DNA of 64,000 bases from Roseobacter sp. HKCCD6576-2 (GTDB lineage Bacteria > Pseudomonadota > Alphaproteobacteria > Rhodobacterales > Rhodobacteraceae), in NCBI RefSeq assembly GCF_013179285.1, contig NZ_WVNW01000002.1, positions 434,001-498,000 on the forward strand. Direction: 5' to 3'. The position numbers and the translations under genes were made by a program. The notes under the pieces were generated by a model. That model saw only the letters and a list, made by a program, of their open reading frames with translations. It searched no databases and was not told where the DNA came from. Positions 9,242 through 18,932 of the stretch are shown piece after piece. Numbering within the stretch: position 1 is the stretch's first letter; each line of letters opens with the position of its first letter.

Positions 9242-9289
9242 TCAGACCATGCACCTCTGGTTTACTACGACGACGAGAGTAAAGGTCAT
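9242..9289 (-). CDS. Leader peptide MTFTLVVVVNQRCMV controlling the drug pump
   Basis: A 15-codon open frame, preceded by a full AAAGGAG ribosome site seven bases before the ATG, reads MTFTLVVVVNQRCMV and then TGA. Four consecutive Val codons (GTC GTC GTA GTA) sit in the middle. The start region AGACCATG (9294-9287) can pair with CATGGTCT at the leader end (9251-9244). The same end can instead pair with CCATGCGCC at the base of the downstream terminator. That is the arrangement of ribosome-controlled attenuation. The peptide itself is unfamiliar to me; its role as a regulator is inferred from layout. Confidence 0.7.
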   Translation of the reverse strand: MTFTLVVVVNQRCMV

Positions 9290-9310
9290 GGTCTAACTCC
9301 TTTGAAATCG

Positions 9311-9339
9311 AGCGTAGTCAGCTTGATCCCCAGTGGCAA
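9311..9339 (-). promoter_or_regulatory. Predicted promoter of the leader peptide / drug pump unit
   Basis: A TTGCCA -35 (9339-9334) and TACGCT -10 (9316-9311) are separated by exactly 17 bases on the minus strand. Transcription would start near 9304, about 15 bases before the leader ATG. This is sequence match only. Confidence 0.55.
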
Positions 9340-9521
9340 TAAAGAAAGCTGCCGTTCCTGTGAGGTGGCGCGTTATGCATTTTGGGCGCTTCGAAGACAG
9401 AGATGCGACGCTGACGAGGTTCTCAATCGTCCAGCAAGAACCGCCTACATGATTGTTCACGAGCCGGAAATTGGACCATGGCTGCAAAGCGAAGACGGCC
9501 TCCACCCATGGTCTGTACCGT

Positions 9522-12500
9522 TTATTCTGCGGCCCGAAGTGGAGGGCGACCCGTTGGGGCGGCGTCCTCTTCGGATGACTCGACCGATGTGTCTGCGGCT
9601 TTTGTTTTGGTTGACGCGGCCGGGGCCGCCATTGGACCGTCATCTTGGCCTCCCGCACCGGCGGCTTCTGATGCCGTTTCCCAGAGGATCATCGGATCAT
9701 ATGTGTGGTTTGCGGCGCGGGCCAGAGACCAGTCCTGCGCCCGGCGGCTCATCGTATTCGCGCCCAAACGTCCAAGCGCTCGCCCGCTCCACATCGCGAT
9801 GGTGCCCGACCAGGCCCTGAGGGCCAGGAGCGACGGTGTGAAGACGAGCGTCAGCACAGTTGCGAGCCCGAGACCAAAGACCACGGCCGTCGCGAGTTGC
9901 TTCCACCAGAGCGCTGTTGGGCTATTGATCGTATAGCCGCCAGCACCGAAATCGAGGCTAACGCCAAACATCATCGGCGTTAGACCCGCTATGGTCGTGA
10001 TCGTGGTCAGCAAAACCGGACGAATCCGGGCCTCTGCCGTCCGTGTGATCGCCTCAAGACGGGGCATGTAACGGGAATACTCCTGATAGGTATCGATCAG
10101 AACGATATTGTTGTTCACCACAATCCCGGCCAAGGCGACGATCCCCGTCCCGGTCATGATGATCGAGAAGGTTTGATCCATCACCAACATGCCGATCAGC
10201 ACGCCAGTCGTCGACAAAACTACGGCAAGCAAAACCAGGACAGCGTTATAGATCGAGTTAAACTGCGCCAGAAGGATGATGAACATCAGGCCAAGCGCCC
10301 CTAGAAAGGCCTGCCCAAGGAACGCTTGGCTTTCCTGTTGCTCTTCTTGGTCGCCGGCCCATTCCCAGCTAACGGAGTTGGGGAAGGGGGCCTCTGCTTC
10401 GAGCCACTCGGTGATCTCTGCGATCCGCTCGTTCGCGTTTACCGGTGTCACGGAAAGGTCGCTGGCCTCAACCCCGTCAATCACATCGGCAGCGGCCACA
10501 TCGGCAGAAAGAACGAAAATCCGATACCCTGTCCCGTCGGAGCCTGTCAGCTCCGCGCTCGCGCCCTCCGGCACCGCTTGGATGAGGCCCAAGGTATCGC
10601 CATCGGTCGTATCAACACGAGAAAGACCTGTCAGCACATCGGCCTTCACGTCGAAGACCCGGCTTTGGTCGATGCGCTCAATCGTGGCCAGTTGCGGCGT
10701 CGGCTCATAGGTGACGAAATTCGACAGCGGGATGAGCCCGTCCGAGGTCCGGACACGGAGTGTGTCGAGGGTCGACAGCACGCGCGCCTCATCAGGGAAG
10801 CGCACCCGAATATCGATCTCTTCATCCGAAGTTGGCACACGCATCGTGTCGAGCAGGATGCCGCGGGTGATGAGCTGCACCATTGCGCCGACCGTTGCGA
10901 CATCGGCACCGTAGCGGCCCGCCGCCTCAACATCGACATTGATCTGCCAATCGATACCGGGGAGCGGCAGGCTGTCTTCCACAAGGGTCAGCCCAGGCAG
11001 GTCCTCGAAATACGCCCGGGCGATCCGGGTGGCGTCTTGCAACTCATCCCAGTCATCGCCGGACAGGCGAAGACTGACTGGCTTGCCATCGGCAGGGCCC
11101 TGCGCCTGCTCGAAGATTTCAGTTTCGATACCTGGGATCCGGTCCAACTCGACCTGTAATCGATCGAGGATCACGTTGCCGTCTTCCCGGGTGCCCCACG
11201 GTTCGAGGTCCATCTGCACCTGACCAATGGTATCGGCAGGGGCGGCGGCGCCGCCAGTGTTGTTGTTCAACCCGCCATCGCCGGAGAAAGCGAAGACATC
11301 ACGCACACCTTCTGCCTCCAACACGATCTCTTCGACTTGGGCCACAAGCGCGTCCATCTCGCCGACCGACAGGTTGCCGCGCGCTCGAACATAGACGACC
11401 GCGTTCTCCGGCTCTGTTTCAACGAAGAACTCCACGCCGTTTCCATTCTCGGCGAAGTACAAAAACACGCTGACGACGAACGCTCCGACCAGGCCGATCA
11501 TGACCAAGGGCATAAATGGATTGCCGACGATGGCGTGGATGAACGATCCAAAGAGTGTTCGGCGATACCCGGCCTGAACCGGGCGCGGTGCGCGGTTGAT
11601 CTGTATCGATCCGATGAAGACCGACATCAACGCCGAGGCAAGCACGAACAAGACCGCACCCGGAAGCATTGCGATGAGGGCCGATGTATCGGGATCTTGC
11701 TCAATGAGAATGCCCGGATTGATCGTGATCATCGCGGCCATAAACATGCCGTACCCGACCGCGATGGTCACGGCGAGGCGCACGGCATACCAAGGGATCA
11801 AAGCGGAAACCAACGCGGTCCCGCGCTCGACAACACGTGTGAATCGCGCCGCCACACCGCCCAGAACCGGCAGGTAGATCAGCGCCACGATCAGAGAGGC
11901 CGAGAGCACGAAGATCAGCGTAACCGGTAACATCCCCATGAACTCGCCTGGGACACCGGGCCAGAACAGCATTGGCAGGAAGGCGCACAGCGTCGTCGCG
12001 GTGGACGACACGATGGGCCAGAACATCCGCTTGGCCGCATCGGTATAGGCTTGCATCGGGCGCGCGCCGGCATTTAGCCGTTTATCGGCATATTCCACGA
12101 CCACAATCGCGCCATCGACCAGCACACCCACAGCAAGGATCAAGCCGAACATCACGATATTCGAAATCGCGATCCCCATGATCCCAAGCAGGATAAAGCA
12201 GAGCAGGAACGAGGTCGGGATCGCAAATCCGACCAAAAGCGCCGAACGTGTGCCAAGCGCGGCCAGAACCACGATCATCACCAGCGCGATAGCGGTCAGG
12301 ACCGAACCTTCCAGCTGGCGCACCATGCTACCGACGGTCACGGATTGATCGAGTGTCGCCGAGACCCGCACCGAATCCTGCAGCTCAATCGGCCAGGACG
12401 CGCGCACGGCTTCCACCTCCGCGCGGACCAACGCGGCGGTGTCGATGATATTGAAGCCCTGGCGCTTGACCACTTGCAGCGCGACGGTCGTTTCGCCATT

Positions 12501-13319
12501 GAACCGGGCCGTGCCGGCGCGATCTTCGAAGGTCAAACGAATATCGGCCAACTCGCCAAGCGTGACGACCCGGTCGCCATTCACCGAAATCGGCAGATCA
12601 TAGACATCCTCGACGCCATCGAAACTCGCCGGTATTTTGACGGAGATCGCCCCCGACTCCGTTTCGACCTCGCCTGCGGCAATCAACTGGTTGTTGTTGA
12701 CCACGGCATTGATCAGATCGGCGGCGGTGACGTTGTAGGCCTCGAGCGCCAGCGGATCGATGATGACCTCCAGCATCTCTTGCCGATCACCGGCCAAGCC
12801 AGCCTCTAGGATCGGCGAGAGCGCTTCCAACCGGTCCTGCATCTCATTGGCCAAGCGCAGCAAGGTCCGTTCGGGCGCGTCCCCCGAAAGCGCCACGATG
12901 ATGATCGGGAATTCGGAGAAGTTGATCTCAGAGATTTGCCAGTTCTCCGATCCATCGGGGAATTCGCCCTCGGCGCGCCCCATCGCGTCGCGCACATCGG
13001 CGATGGTCGCGGACTTGTCCCAGCCAAATTCAAACTCCAAGAAAATCCCGGCAAACCCTTCAGACGCTGTCGCGTTGATCGAGTCCAACCCATCAAGATC
13101 CTGGAATTCCGCCTCCATCGGGCGGATCAGCAGCCGCTCGCTGTCTTCCGCCGAAATGCCGGGGAAGGGGACCGAGACGAAGAGGCCCGGAATGTCGATA
13201 TCCGGTTCGCCCTCTTTCGGAAGGCCAACATAAGCCGCGGTCCCGACGGTCAGGGAGAGGACCACAAAGGCGATCACCATTCGGGCGCGCGAGGCGGCCC
13301 AATCGACAAGGCCTGTCAT
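9522..13319 (-). CDS. RND multidrug efflux permease (HAE-1/AcrB-like)
   Basis: A 1265-residue inner-membrane permease of the resistance-nodulation-division family. It has the usual first helix, a large periplasmic porter region (GLPKEGEPDIDIPGLFVSVPFPG follows helix 1), the 11-12 hydrophobic helices of the duplicated plan, and helix-4 residues AVGVLVDGAIVVVEYADKR. It would extrude lipophilic compounds using the proton gradient together with its adaptor and an outer-membrane channel, which is not encoded here. It is longer than a typical AcrB (about 1050) because of an enlarged periplasmic segment and an Ala-rich tail after about residue 1170. The start overlaps the adaptor stop by four bases (ATGA). 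Confidence 0.92.
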   Translation of the reverse strand: MTGLVDWAASRARMVIAFVVLSLTVGTAAYVGLPKEGEPDIDIPGLFVSVPFPGISAEDSERLLIRPMEAEFQDLDGLDSINATASEGFAGIFLEFEFGWDKSATIADVRDAMGRAEGEFPDGSENWQISEINFSEFPIIIVALSGDAPERTLLRLANEMQDRLEALSPILEAGLAGDRQEMLEVIIDPLALEAYNVTAADLINAVVNNNQLIAAGEVETESGAISVKIPASFDGVEDVYDLPISVNGDRVVTLGELADIRLTFEDRAGTARFNGETTVALQVVKRQGFNIIDTAALVRAEVEAVRASWPIELQDSVRVSATLDQSVTVGSMVRQLEGSVLTAIALVMIVVLAALGTRSALLVGFAIPTSFLLCFILLGIMGIAISNIVMFGLILAVGVLVDGAIVVVEYADKRLNAGARPMQAYTDAAKRMFWPIVSSTATTLCAFLPMLFWPGVPGEFMGMLPVTLIFVLSASLIVALIYLPVLGGVAARFTRVVERGTALVSALIPWYAVRLAVTIAVGYGMFMAAMITINPGILIEQDPDTSALIAMLPGAVLFVLASALMSVFIGSIQINRAPRPVQAGYRRTLFGSFIHAIVGNPFMPLVMIGLVGAFVVSVFLYFAENGNGVEFFVETEPENAVVYVRARGNLSVGEMDALVAQVEEIVLEAEGVRDVFAFSGDGGLNNNTGGAAAPADTIGQVQMDLEPWGTREDGNVILDRLQVELDRIPGIETEIFEQAQGPADGKPVSLRLSGDDWDELQDATRIARAYFEDLPGLTLVEDSLPLPGIDWQINVDVEAAGRYGADVATVGAMVQLITRGILLDTMRVPTSDEEIDIRVRFPDEARVLSTLDTLRVRTSDGLIPLSNFVTYEPTPQLATIERIDQSRVFDVKADVLTGLSRVDTTDGDTLGLIQAVPEGASAELTGSDGTGYRIFVLSADVAAADVIDGVEASDLSVTPVNANERIAEITEWLEAEAPFPNSVSWEWAGDQEEQQESQAFLGQAFLGALGLMFIILLAQFNSIYNAVLVLLAVVLSTTGVLIGMLVMDQTFSIIMTGTGIVALAGIVVNNNIVLIDTYQEYSRYMPRLEAITRTAEARIRPVLLTTITTIAGLTPMMFGVSLDFGAGGYTINSPTALWWKQLATAVVFGLGLATVLTLVFTPSLLALRAWSGTIAMWSGRALGRLGANTMSRRAQDWSLARAANHTYDPMILWETASEAAGAGGQDDGPMAAPAASTKTKAADTSVESSEEDAAPTGRPPLRAAE

Positions 13320-14578
13320 TGGGTGAGCTCCTCATATGTCACCTCGACGGCGACGCCATCGGTGACGAATTCCTGGCCGACGGTGATGACATCCACTTGA
13401 TCCGGCAGTCCAGTCAACAACACGCCACGTGCCGTGTCGCGTAACATCGTAACCGGCATGAACAGTGCTTCGGTCTCTTCGGTTACAACACGAACGCCGA
13501 GCGCACCGGCGTCGTTCAATGTCAGGGCCGAAGACGGCAGCAAATGGGCCGGGATACCGTCGGTCGAAATCAGAATATCTGCGGTTTGACCGTCTCGGAT
13601 GGCCAGGTCAGCATTGTCGATCTCGATCTCCACACGGAATGTCCGGGTCTGCAGATCGGCGGACCGGGACAGGAAAATCACCTCACCCTGGACTTCCCGT
13701 CCACTGGCCAGACGCGCGCCAGCCGGCGCACCGATTTCGACGCGGTCCACCTGGGCTTCGGGCACAAAGCCGACCAGTTTGATCGGATCAAGCTGTATCA
13801 CCGTGGCGCAAAGCGCGCCGGGTTGCATCAGCGACCCCAACTCGGCCGTATCGCTTTCCAGCAGGCCTTCGAAAGGTGCGCGAATCTGCAGCCGTGAGAT
13901 TTCTTCGCGGGCTTGATCAACACCTGCCTCCGCCGAGCGGATGCCACTGCGCGCGGCTTCAACACCGGCTTCGGCCGATTGAATGGCAGCAACGGCCGCC
14001 GACACGGTGGCGGCCGTGGTTGCCGCGCGGGTTTCCGATGCAAAGCCACTTTCGCTCAACCGAGAGGCCGCATTGTTGTCGATCTCAGCCGCCGTCAACT
14101 GCGCCCGGGATTCGGCGAGGCGGGCTTCGGACTCCGGCAAGCGCGATTGCGCCTCGGCGAGCCGCGCTTCGGCTTCGGCCAAGGCGGCGCCGCGCGTGCC
14201 CATATCGATCTCGCACATCAATTGCCCGGCCTCGACGAAGGCACCGGCGCGGATTGGTGGCGAGATGATCAACCCCGATGTCTCGGACTGCACATTGACT
14301 TGACGAAGCGCCTCCGTCCGTCCGCGCAGGCGCACGGCGTTTTCGGCGATCGCGGATTCGCTGCGCCGGGCCACCACATGCACGACATGAGCGCCCGTTT
14401 CATCCGGCGCGATTGCAAGGGTTTCGGCGTCTTCGGCCATGTCGTCGGTCGCGGCATCTTCCGCAGGATCAGCAGAGAAACCGGCTGCAAATTCAACCAA
14501 TCTATCGCGTTCCAAAATGACCATATAGAGGACCGCGCAGACAATAACTGCGGTCACAATCGGAAATATCTTCATCAA
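13316..14578 (-). CDS. RND efflux periplasmic adaptor (HlyD/membrane fusion protein)
   Basis: A 420-residue membrane fusion protein. It has an N-terminal membrane anchor (residues 3-21), an acidic linker, a biotinyl-lipoyl half motif, a long alpha-helical hairpin of repeated Ala/Glu/Arg segments (about 130-225: LAEAEARLAEAQSRLPESEARLAESRAQL), then the second lipoyl half and a beta-barrel region. It would link the RND permease to an outer-membrane channel. It is the first gene of a two-gene operon, coupled to the permease by ATGA. A predicted promoter with a palindromic operator lies upstream. Confidence 0.92.
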   Translation of the reverse strand: MMKIFPIVTAVIVCAVLYMVILERDRLVEFAAGFSADPAEDAATDDMAEDAETLAIAPDETGAHVVHVVARRSESAIAENAVRLRGRTEALRQVNVQSETSGLIISPPIRAGAFVEAGQLMCEIDMGTRGAALAEAEARLAEAQSRLPESEARLAESRAQLTAAEIDNNAASRLSESGFASETRAATTAATVSAAVAAIQSAEAGVEAARSGIRSAEAGVDQAREEISRLQIRAPFEGLLESDTAELGSLMQPGALCATVIQLDPIKLVGFVPEAQVDRVEIGAPAGARLASGREVQGEVIFLSRSADLQTRTFRVEIEIDNADLAIRDGQTADILISTDGIPAHLLPSSALTLNDAGALGVRVVTEETEALFMPVTMLRDTARGVLLTGLPDQVDVITVGQEFVTDGVAVEVTYEELTQ

Positions 14579-14640
14579 AGCCTCGCTTGCCTGCTGCCGA
14601 CAGGCGATATCCTGTTCGCGGCGATCTAAAGTGCACTACG

Positions 14641-14658
14641 CTAAACCGCTCCGTTTAG
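14641..14658. promoter_or_regulatory. Palindromic operator candidate in the RND operon promoter
   Basis: CTAAAC and GTTTAG form a perfect 6-bp inverted repeat around a 6-base spacer. It touches the predicted -10 of the RND operon, a placement expected for a repressor such as a TetR-family protein. No TetR gene is present in the window. Confidence 0.5.
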
Positions 14659-14685
14659 ATTAGTTATTTCCGGGGCTCCGTGCAA
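14657..14685 (-). promoter_or_regulatory. Predicted promoter of the RND efflux operon
   Basis: TTGCAC (14685-14680) and TAATCT (14662-14657) are spaced by 17 bases on the minus strand, about 80 bases before the adaptor start. The palindrome at 14641-14658 overlaps the expected start of transcription. Sequence match only. Confidence 0.5.
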
Positions 14686-14857
14686 GATTGAACGAACCAG
14701 TTCAGCAAGGATTGGAAACACTCCTGCCATATGGATGCCAAAGGGCCAGAATGAGGCAATCCGCATGCGCCGCCCCTTGTTCACCCCGGTTGCTTCGCGG
14801 TAAGAGGGCACAAGCGGTCAAATCCGCCCCAAAGCGGCAAAAAATGAGGCGTCTTTT

Positions 14858-15631
14858 ATGGCCAATACGGACAGTTTCATCGATGAGGTCAGCGAAGAAG
14901 TCCGCCGAGAGCGGCTGTTCCGTATTCTCAAAAAATGGGGCTGGGTCGCCGCCCTGGCGATTTTGATTTTGGTCGGCGGTGCCGCTTGGAATGAATACCA
15001 AAACGCCCAAGACACGCAGCAGGCGGAAGCCTTTGGCGATACGCTTCTGACAGCCTTTGACAATGATGATGCCGATGCGCGCCTCGCCGCGCTGGCCGAG
15101 GTGCCTGCGGAGACGCCGGAGGCGGAAATCGTGTTGGCCCTGTTGCAGGCGGGTGAAGAAGCAGGCGAGGGGGCTGAAGCGGCGGCGGCCCGGCTTCGCG
15201 CCTTCGCGGGCAATACCGGTCTTGCCCGGCGTTATCGGGATTTGGCGCTGTTGAAAGCGCAAATGCTGTCGCCGGAGGAACCGAGCATGGCCATGGCCAC
15301 AATGGATCGGTTGGCACAGCCCGGTGCGCCCTATCGCGCCCTGGCGATGGAGCAGCAGGCCTATATCCGGTTCTCCGAAGGAGATGTCGAGGCGGGGATC
15401 GATCTCTTGCGGCAGGCGCAAGACGACCCGCAAGCCACGCTAGGCTTGCAACAACGCGCGATGCAGTTGATTGTGGCGCTGGAAGCAGGTGCCGTGTTGG
15501 CCGACCCGAGTGATGCCGTCGAAACGGCACCGGTCGAGGATGACAGCGCGCCAGCGATGGAAGAGGATACAAGCCCGTCGGATAATGAAAACGGCTCCGA
15601 CGATGCGGTCGAAGATGCGGCCAGCCAGTGA
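14858..15631 (+). CDS. Membrane-anchored tetratricopeptide protein (YfgM-like)
   Basis: A 257-residue protein with a short cytosolic N-terminus (FIDEVSEEVRRERLFRILKKWG), one membrane helix (about residues 28-47) and a periplasmic helical repeat region, followed by an acidic low-complexity tail. The arrangement matches YfgM/TPR_21 proteins, which accompany the Sec translocon and periplasmic chaperones. The gene next to it encodes BamB, the usual neighbour of yfgM. The gap to bamB is 37 bases, so they probably share a transcript. Assignment is by layout and N-terminal pattern. Confidence 0.8.
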   Translation: MANTDSFIDEVSEEVRRERLFRILKKWGWVAALAILILVGGAAWNEYQNAQDTQQAEAFGDTLLTAFDNDDADARLAALAEVPAETPEAEIVLALLQAGEEAGEGAEAAAARLRAFAGNTGLARRYRDLALLKAQMLSPEEPSMAMATMDRLAQPGAPYRALAMEQQAYIRFSEGDVEAGIDLLRQAQDDPQATLGLQQRAMQLIVALEAGAVLADPSDAVETAPVEDDSAPAMEEDTSPSDNENGSDDAVEDAASQ

Positions 15632-15668
15632 TCGGCAGAGACGACGGGTAAGAGGGGCAGACGGCAAG

Positions 15669-17012
15669 ATGAGCACAGTCCGGATCGGAATTTTGGGGAT
15701 CGGCCTGGTTACGGCGCTTGCGGCCTGTGACCGGGAAGTGGTTTTGGAAGGTGAGCGTTTCGGGACGCGGGAGCCGTTATCGGCCAGCTTGCCGGTGGAG
15801 GAGGGGGCCGAGGTCGAGACAGCGGCGTCTGACGAAATCGACGCGGCGCGGCCAATTACCCTTGCCGCCGTTGAAACAAATGCCGATTGGCCTCAACGCG
15901 GCGCGAATGTTCAGAATTTGCCGCCGCATGCCGCGCTTGCCTCAACGCCGGTCGAACTCTGGGCGACAAATATCGGCACAGGCAACAGTCGCCGGGCGCG
16001 GATAACGGCCGATCCGGTTGTCGCGGATGGCCGGATTTTCACACTGGATGCGCAGGCTGGCCTGCAGGCGACCTCCACCAGCGGCGCGCCGCTTTGGTCG
16101 GTCAATCTGACACCAGGGTTTGATCGCGGCGGCAATGTATCTGGCGGGGGCTTGGCGGTCGCGGGCGATACAGTCTATGCGACCACGGCCTATGGCGAAC
16201 TGGTTGCGCTGAACGTTGCCGATGGCGCGGTGCAGTGGCGGCAGCGTCTTGGCGCGGGGATCACCACGCCAACAATTGATAACAACACGGCCTATATCGT
16301 GAGCCGCGACAGCCAGGCCTGGGCGATCAATACCGAGAATGGGCGCATCCGCTGGCAATTGCCCGCGGCACCAACCGGGGCGGTTTTGACAGGCGGTGCC
16401 GCCCCCGCGATCACCGACCGTTTGGTTGTGTTCCCGTTTGGCTCTGGTGAGTTGGTCGCCACCCTTCGGCTGTCCGGTGTGCGGGTCTGGGGAACGACTG
16501 TTGCAGGGTCTCGGCGCGGCGTGGCCTATAACAACCTGAACGACATCACCGGTGATCCGGTGGTCCAGGGCGATGTCATCTATGCCGGCAATCAGTCGGG
16601 CCGGGTTGTTGCCCTCGAAGCTGCTTCGGGGAACCGGATTTGGACCGCAACCGATGGCGCCTATTCACCGGTTATGCCAGCCGGCGACAGCATTTTCTTC
16701 GTGTCCGATCGAAACGAACTGGTACGGGTCGATGCCGAGACCGGAGAGCGGATCTGGGGCGTCGAACTGCCGCTTTATGTGCGGGAGCGTGAACGGCGGC
16801 GGAAGGCCGTGTTCACCCATTTCGGACCGGTGCTGGCCGGCGGGCAATTGGTTGTGGCGTCGGGTGACGGGATGATCAGGATGTTCTCGCCCGAGACAGG
16901 GGACTTGCTGTCAACCTTGCCGCTCCGTGGCGGGGCGGCAGCCAATCCGGTGGTCGCCGGCGGCACGCTTTATGTTGTCAGTGAAGACGGGCGGCTGCAC
17001 GCCTATCGCTGA
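15669..17012 (+). CDS. bamB: Outer-membrane assembly lipoprotein BamB
   Basis: A 447-residue lipoprotein with the signal peptide and lipobox LVTALAAC (Cys at about 19), then a beta-propeller of PQQ-like repeats (for example GRIFTLDAQAGLQATSTSGAPLW, TVYATTAYGELVALNVADGAVQW and VIYAGNQSGRVVALEAASGNRIW). BamB is a periplasmic component of the BAM complex that inserts outer-membrane proteins. The ATG at 15669 was chosen because it places the signal peptide at the N-terminus; the frame stays open upstream to 15471 inside the TPR gene. der, a frequent downstream neighbour of bamB elsewhere, is not found here. Confidence 0.9.
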   Translation: MSTVRIGILGIGLVTALAACDREVVLEGERFGTREPLSASLPVEEGAEVETAASDEIDAARPITLAAVETNADWPQRGANVQNLPPHAALASTPVELWATNIGTGNSRRARITADPVVADGRIFTLDAQAGLQATSTSGAPLWSVNLTPGFDRGGNVSGGGLAVAGDTVYATTAYGELVALNVADGAVQWRQRLGAGITTPTIDNNTAYIVSRDSQAWAINTENGRIRWQLPAAPTGAVLTGGAAPAITDRLVVFPFGSGELVATLRLSGVRVWGTTVAGSRRGVAYNNLNDITGDPVVQGDVIYAGNQSGRVVALEAASGNRIWTATDGAYSPVMPAGDSIFFVSDRNELVRVDAETGERIWGVELPLYVRERERRRKAVFTHFGPVLAGGQLVVASGDGMIRMFSPETGDLLSTLPLRGGAAANPVVAGGTLYVVSEDGRLHAYR

Positions 17013-17318
17013 TCTTCGGATTTGTGCGGGAGACGGGCGGCGCGGCGTCTCACGCCCCCCGCTATACGCGGAACCTTCGACCGCCGCGCATTGCCACGGG
17101 TCTGCAGACCGGGCCGTACCCCAGACAAAATGATAGATGCGCGCCGCTGTCGTCGGAGACGTTTTTCGCTAATATTAATATCCTCGCGCGGCGTTAACCT
17201 TTTGGTAACTTGTTTCGCACAAAGGTTCTTTTGCAGGGGTGCTCCAGCCCCGCAACATGAAAATCCCTTTGCCTGCTTCGTCCCCCAGGGCCGTGGGCAA
17301 AGGGTATCTTCGCTTTAT
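17013..17318. other. Intergenic region between bamB and guaA with an inverted repeat
   Basis: These 306 bases separate the convergent bamB and guaA genes. They contain an AT-rich patch near 17165-17185 and a 9-bp inverted repeat, CCCTTTGCC (17265-17273) with GGCAAAGGG (17296-17304). That repeat could fold as a hairpin and help end either transcript, although no clear T run follows on either side. I see no gene or tRNA in it. Confidence 0.4.
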
Positions 17319-18893
17319 CTATTCCCACTCAATAGTGCCCGGCGGCTTTGACGTGATGTCATAGGTCACCCGATTGATGCCGGAGACTTCATTGATGATC
17401 CGGGTCGCGGTCTCGCCCAGAAACTCATGGCTGAACGGGTAATAGTCCGCTGTCATGCCATCAACCGAGGTCACCGCGCGAAGGGCGCAGGCGTAATCAT
17501 AGGTCCGCCCGTCGCCCATCACACCCACAGTTCGGACGGGTAAGATCGCGACAAAGGCCTGCCAAATCTCGTCATAGAGGCCGTGGCGGCGGATTTGATC
17601 GATATAGACCGCATCGGCCTTCCGCAGGATATCGAGCTTCGCCCGGGTGATCTCTCCGGGGCAGCGGATCGCGAGACCGGGGCCAGGGAAGGGGTGACGC
17701 CCAATGAAGCTGGCGGGCAGGCCCAACTCATGCCCCAAAGCGCGCACCTCATCCTTGAACAGCTCGCGCAAGGGCTCGACCAGTTTCAGGCCCATCTTTT
17801 CGGGCAGGCCACCGACATTGTGGTGCGATTTGATCGTCACCGAGGGGCCGCCGGAGAAGCTCACCGACTCGATCACATCCGGGTATAGTGTGCCCTGGGC
17901 CAGAAATTCCGCGCCCTCGATCTGATCGGCGTATTTCTGGAACACATCGATGAAGAGGCCGCCGATGATCTTGCGCTTGGTCTCCGGGTCGCTCACGCCG
18001 TCGAGTTTGTCCAGGAACAGCGCGCTTTCATCCGCATGGATCAGCGGCAGGTTGTAGTGATCGCGGAACATGCCCACGACCTCCTCGGCCTCGTTCTGGC
18101 GCAACAGCCCATGATCGACAAAGACACAGGTGAGTTGATCGCCAATTGCTTCATGGATCAACACGGCGGCAACGCTGGAATCGACCCCGCCCGACAGCGC
18201 GCAGATGACCTGTTTGTCGCCCACCTGATCCCGGATTTTGCGGATCGCTTCCTCGCGATAGGCGCCCATGGTCCAGTCGCCGGAGAACCCGGCCAGCTTG
18301 ACGAAATTCTCATACAGCGTTTTGCCATTGGGCGTGTGATGCACCTCGGGGTGGAACTGCACGGCAAAGAAATTGCGCGAGAGATCGGCGGTGATCGCAT
18401 AAGGCGCATTGGGCGAGGTGCCATAAACCTCAAAGCCGGGCGCGATGGCGGAGACATGGTCGCCATGGCTCATCCAAACCTGTTCCTTGGCATCCAGGAA
18501 CCAGCCATTGAGCAGATCAATGCGCTCCGCCTCAGGCGTCACATAGGCGCGCCCGAACTCGGCCGTGCCATGGCCGCGTTCGACTTTGCCGCCGAGCATC
18601 TGCATCATGACCTGTTGACCATAACAAATGCCGAGGATGGGCACGCCCATCTCAAACACCGCTTCGGGTGGGCGCGGCGAGCCTTCATCGATCACACTGC
18701 AGGGGCCACCGGAGAGGATCACGGCTTTCGGCGCGAAGGCGTCTAGAAAGGCGTCCGTCACAGCTTGAAACGGGTGGATCTCGCAATAGACATTCAGCTC
18801 ACGCAGACGGCGGGCGATGAGTTGCGTGACTTGGCTGCCGAAATCGATAATCAGCAGACGCTCATGATGGCGGGATTGGGGTGTGCTGCTCAT
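17319..18893 (-). CDS. guaA: GMP synthase (glutamine-hydrolysing)
   Basis: A 524-residue enzyme that aminates XMP to GMP using glutamine and ATP. The N-terminal class I glutaminase has its nucleophile in GICYGQQ and its histidine in FHPEVHHT. The ATP-pyrophosphatase domain shows [10 protein letters not shown]. The C-terminal dimerisation domain ends with the family signature GTIEWE. I chose the ATG at 18893; the frame extends to 18920 without support. Length is typical. Confidence 0.96.
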   Translation of the reverse strand: MSSTPQSRHHERLLIIDFGSQVTQLIARRLRELNVYCEIHPFQAVTDAFLDAFAPKAVILSGGPCSVIDEGSPRPPEAVFEMGVPILGICYGQQVMMQMLGGKVERGHGTAEFGRAYVTPEAERIDLLNGWFLDAKEQVWMSHGDHVSAIAPGFEVYGTSPNAPYAITADLSRNFFAVQFHPEVHHTPNGKTLYENFVKLAGFSGDWTMGAYREEAIRKIRDQVGDKQVICALSGGVDSSVAAVLIHEAIGDQLTCVFVDHGLLRQNEAEEVVGMFRDHYNLPLIHADESALFLDKLDGVSDPETKRKIIGGLFIDVFQKYADQIEGAEFLAQGTLYPDVIESVSFSGGPSVTIKSHHNVGGLPEKMGLKLVEPLRELFKDEVRALGHELGLPASFIGRHPFPGPGLAIRCPGEITRAKLDILRKADAVYIDQIRRHGLYDEIWQAFVAILPVRTVGVMGDGRTYDYACALRAVTSVDGMTADYYPFSHEFLGETATRIINEVSGINRVTYDITSKPPGTIEWE

Positions 18894-18932
18894 AGGATCG
18901 CAATAGGCAAGCCACGTCACTTCCGCAAGACG

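Noticed and set aside
9165-9254. N-terminal extension of the drug pump to a GTG at 9254
   Set aside because: It would translate through the terminator hairpin and overlap the leader ORF; similarity to Bcr/CflA proteins begins at the ATG at 9164.
9302-9820. 172-codon plus-strand frame over the end of the RND gene
   Set aside because: Overlaps the RND permease C-terminus in antisense and has no recognisable protein pattern.
15471-15668. Extended start of bamB inside the TPR gene
   Set aside because: The lipoprotein signal peptide and lipobox only make sense with the ATG at 15669.
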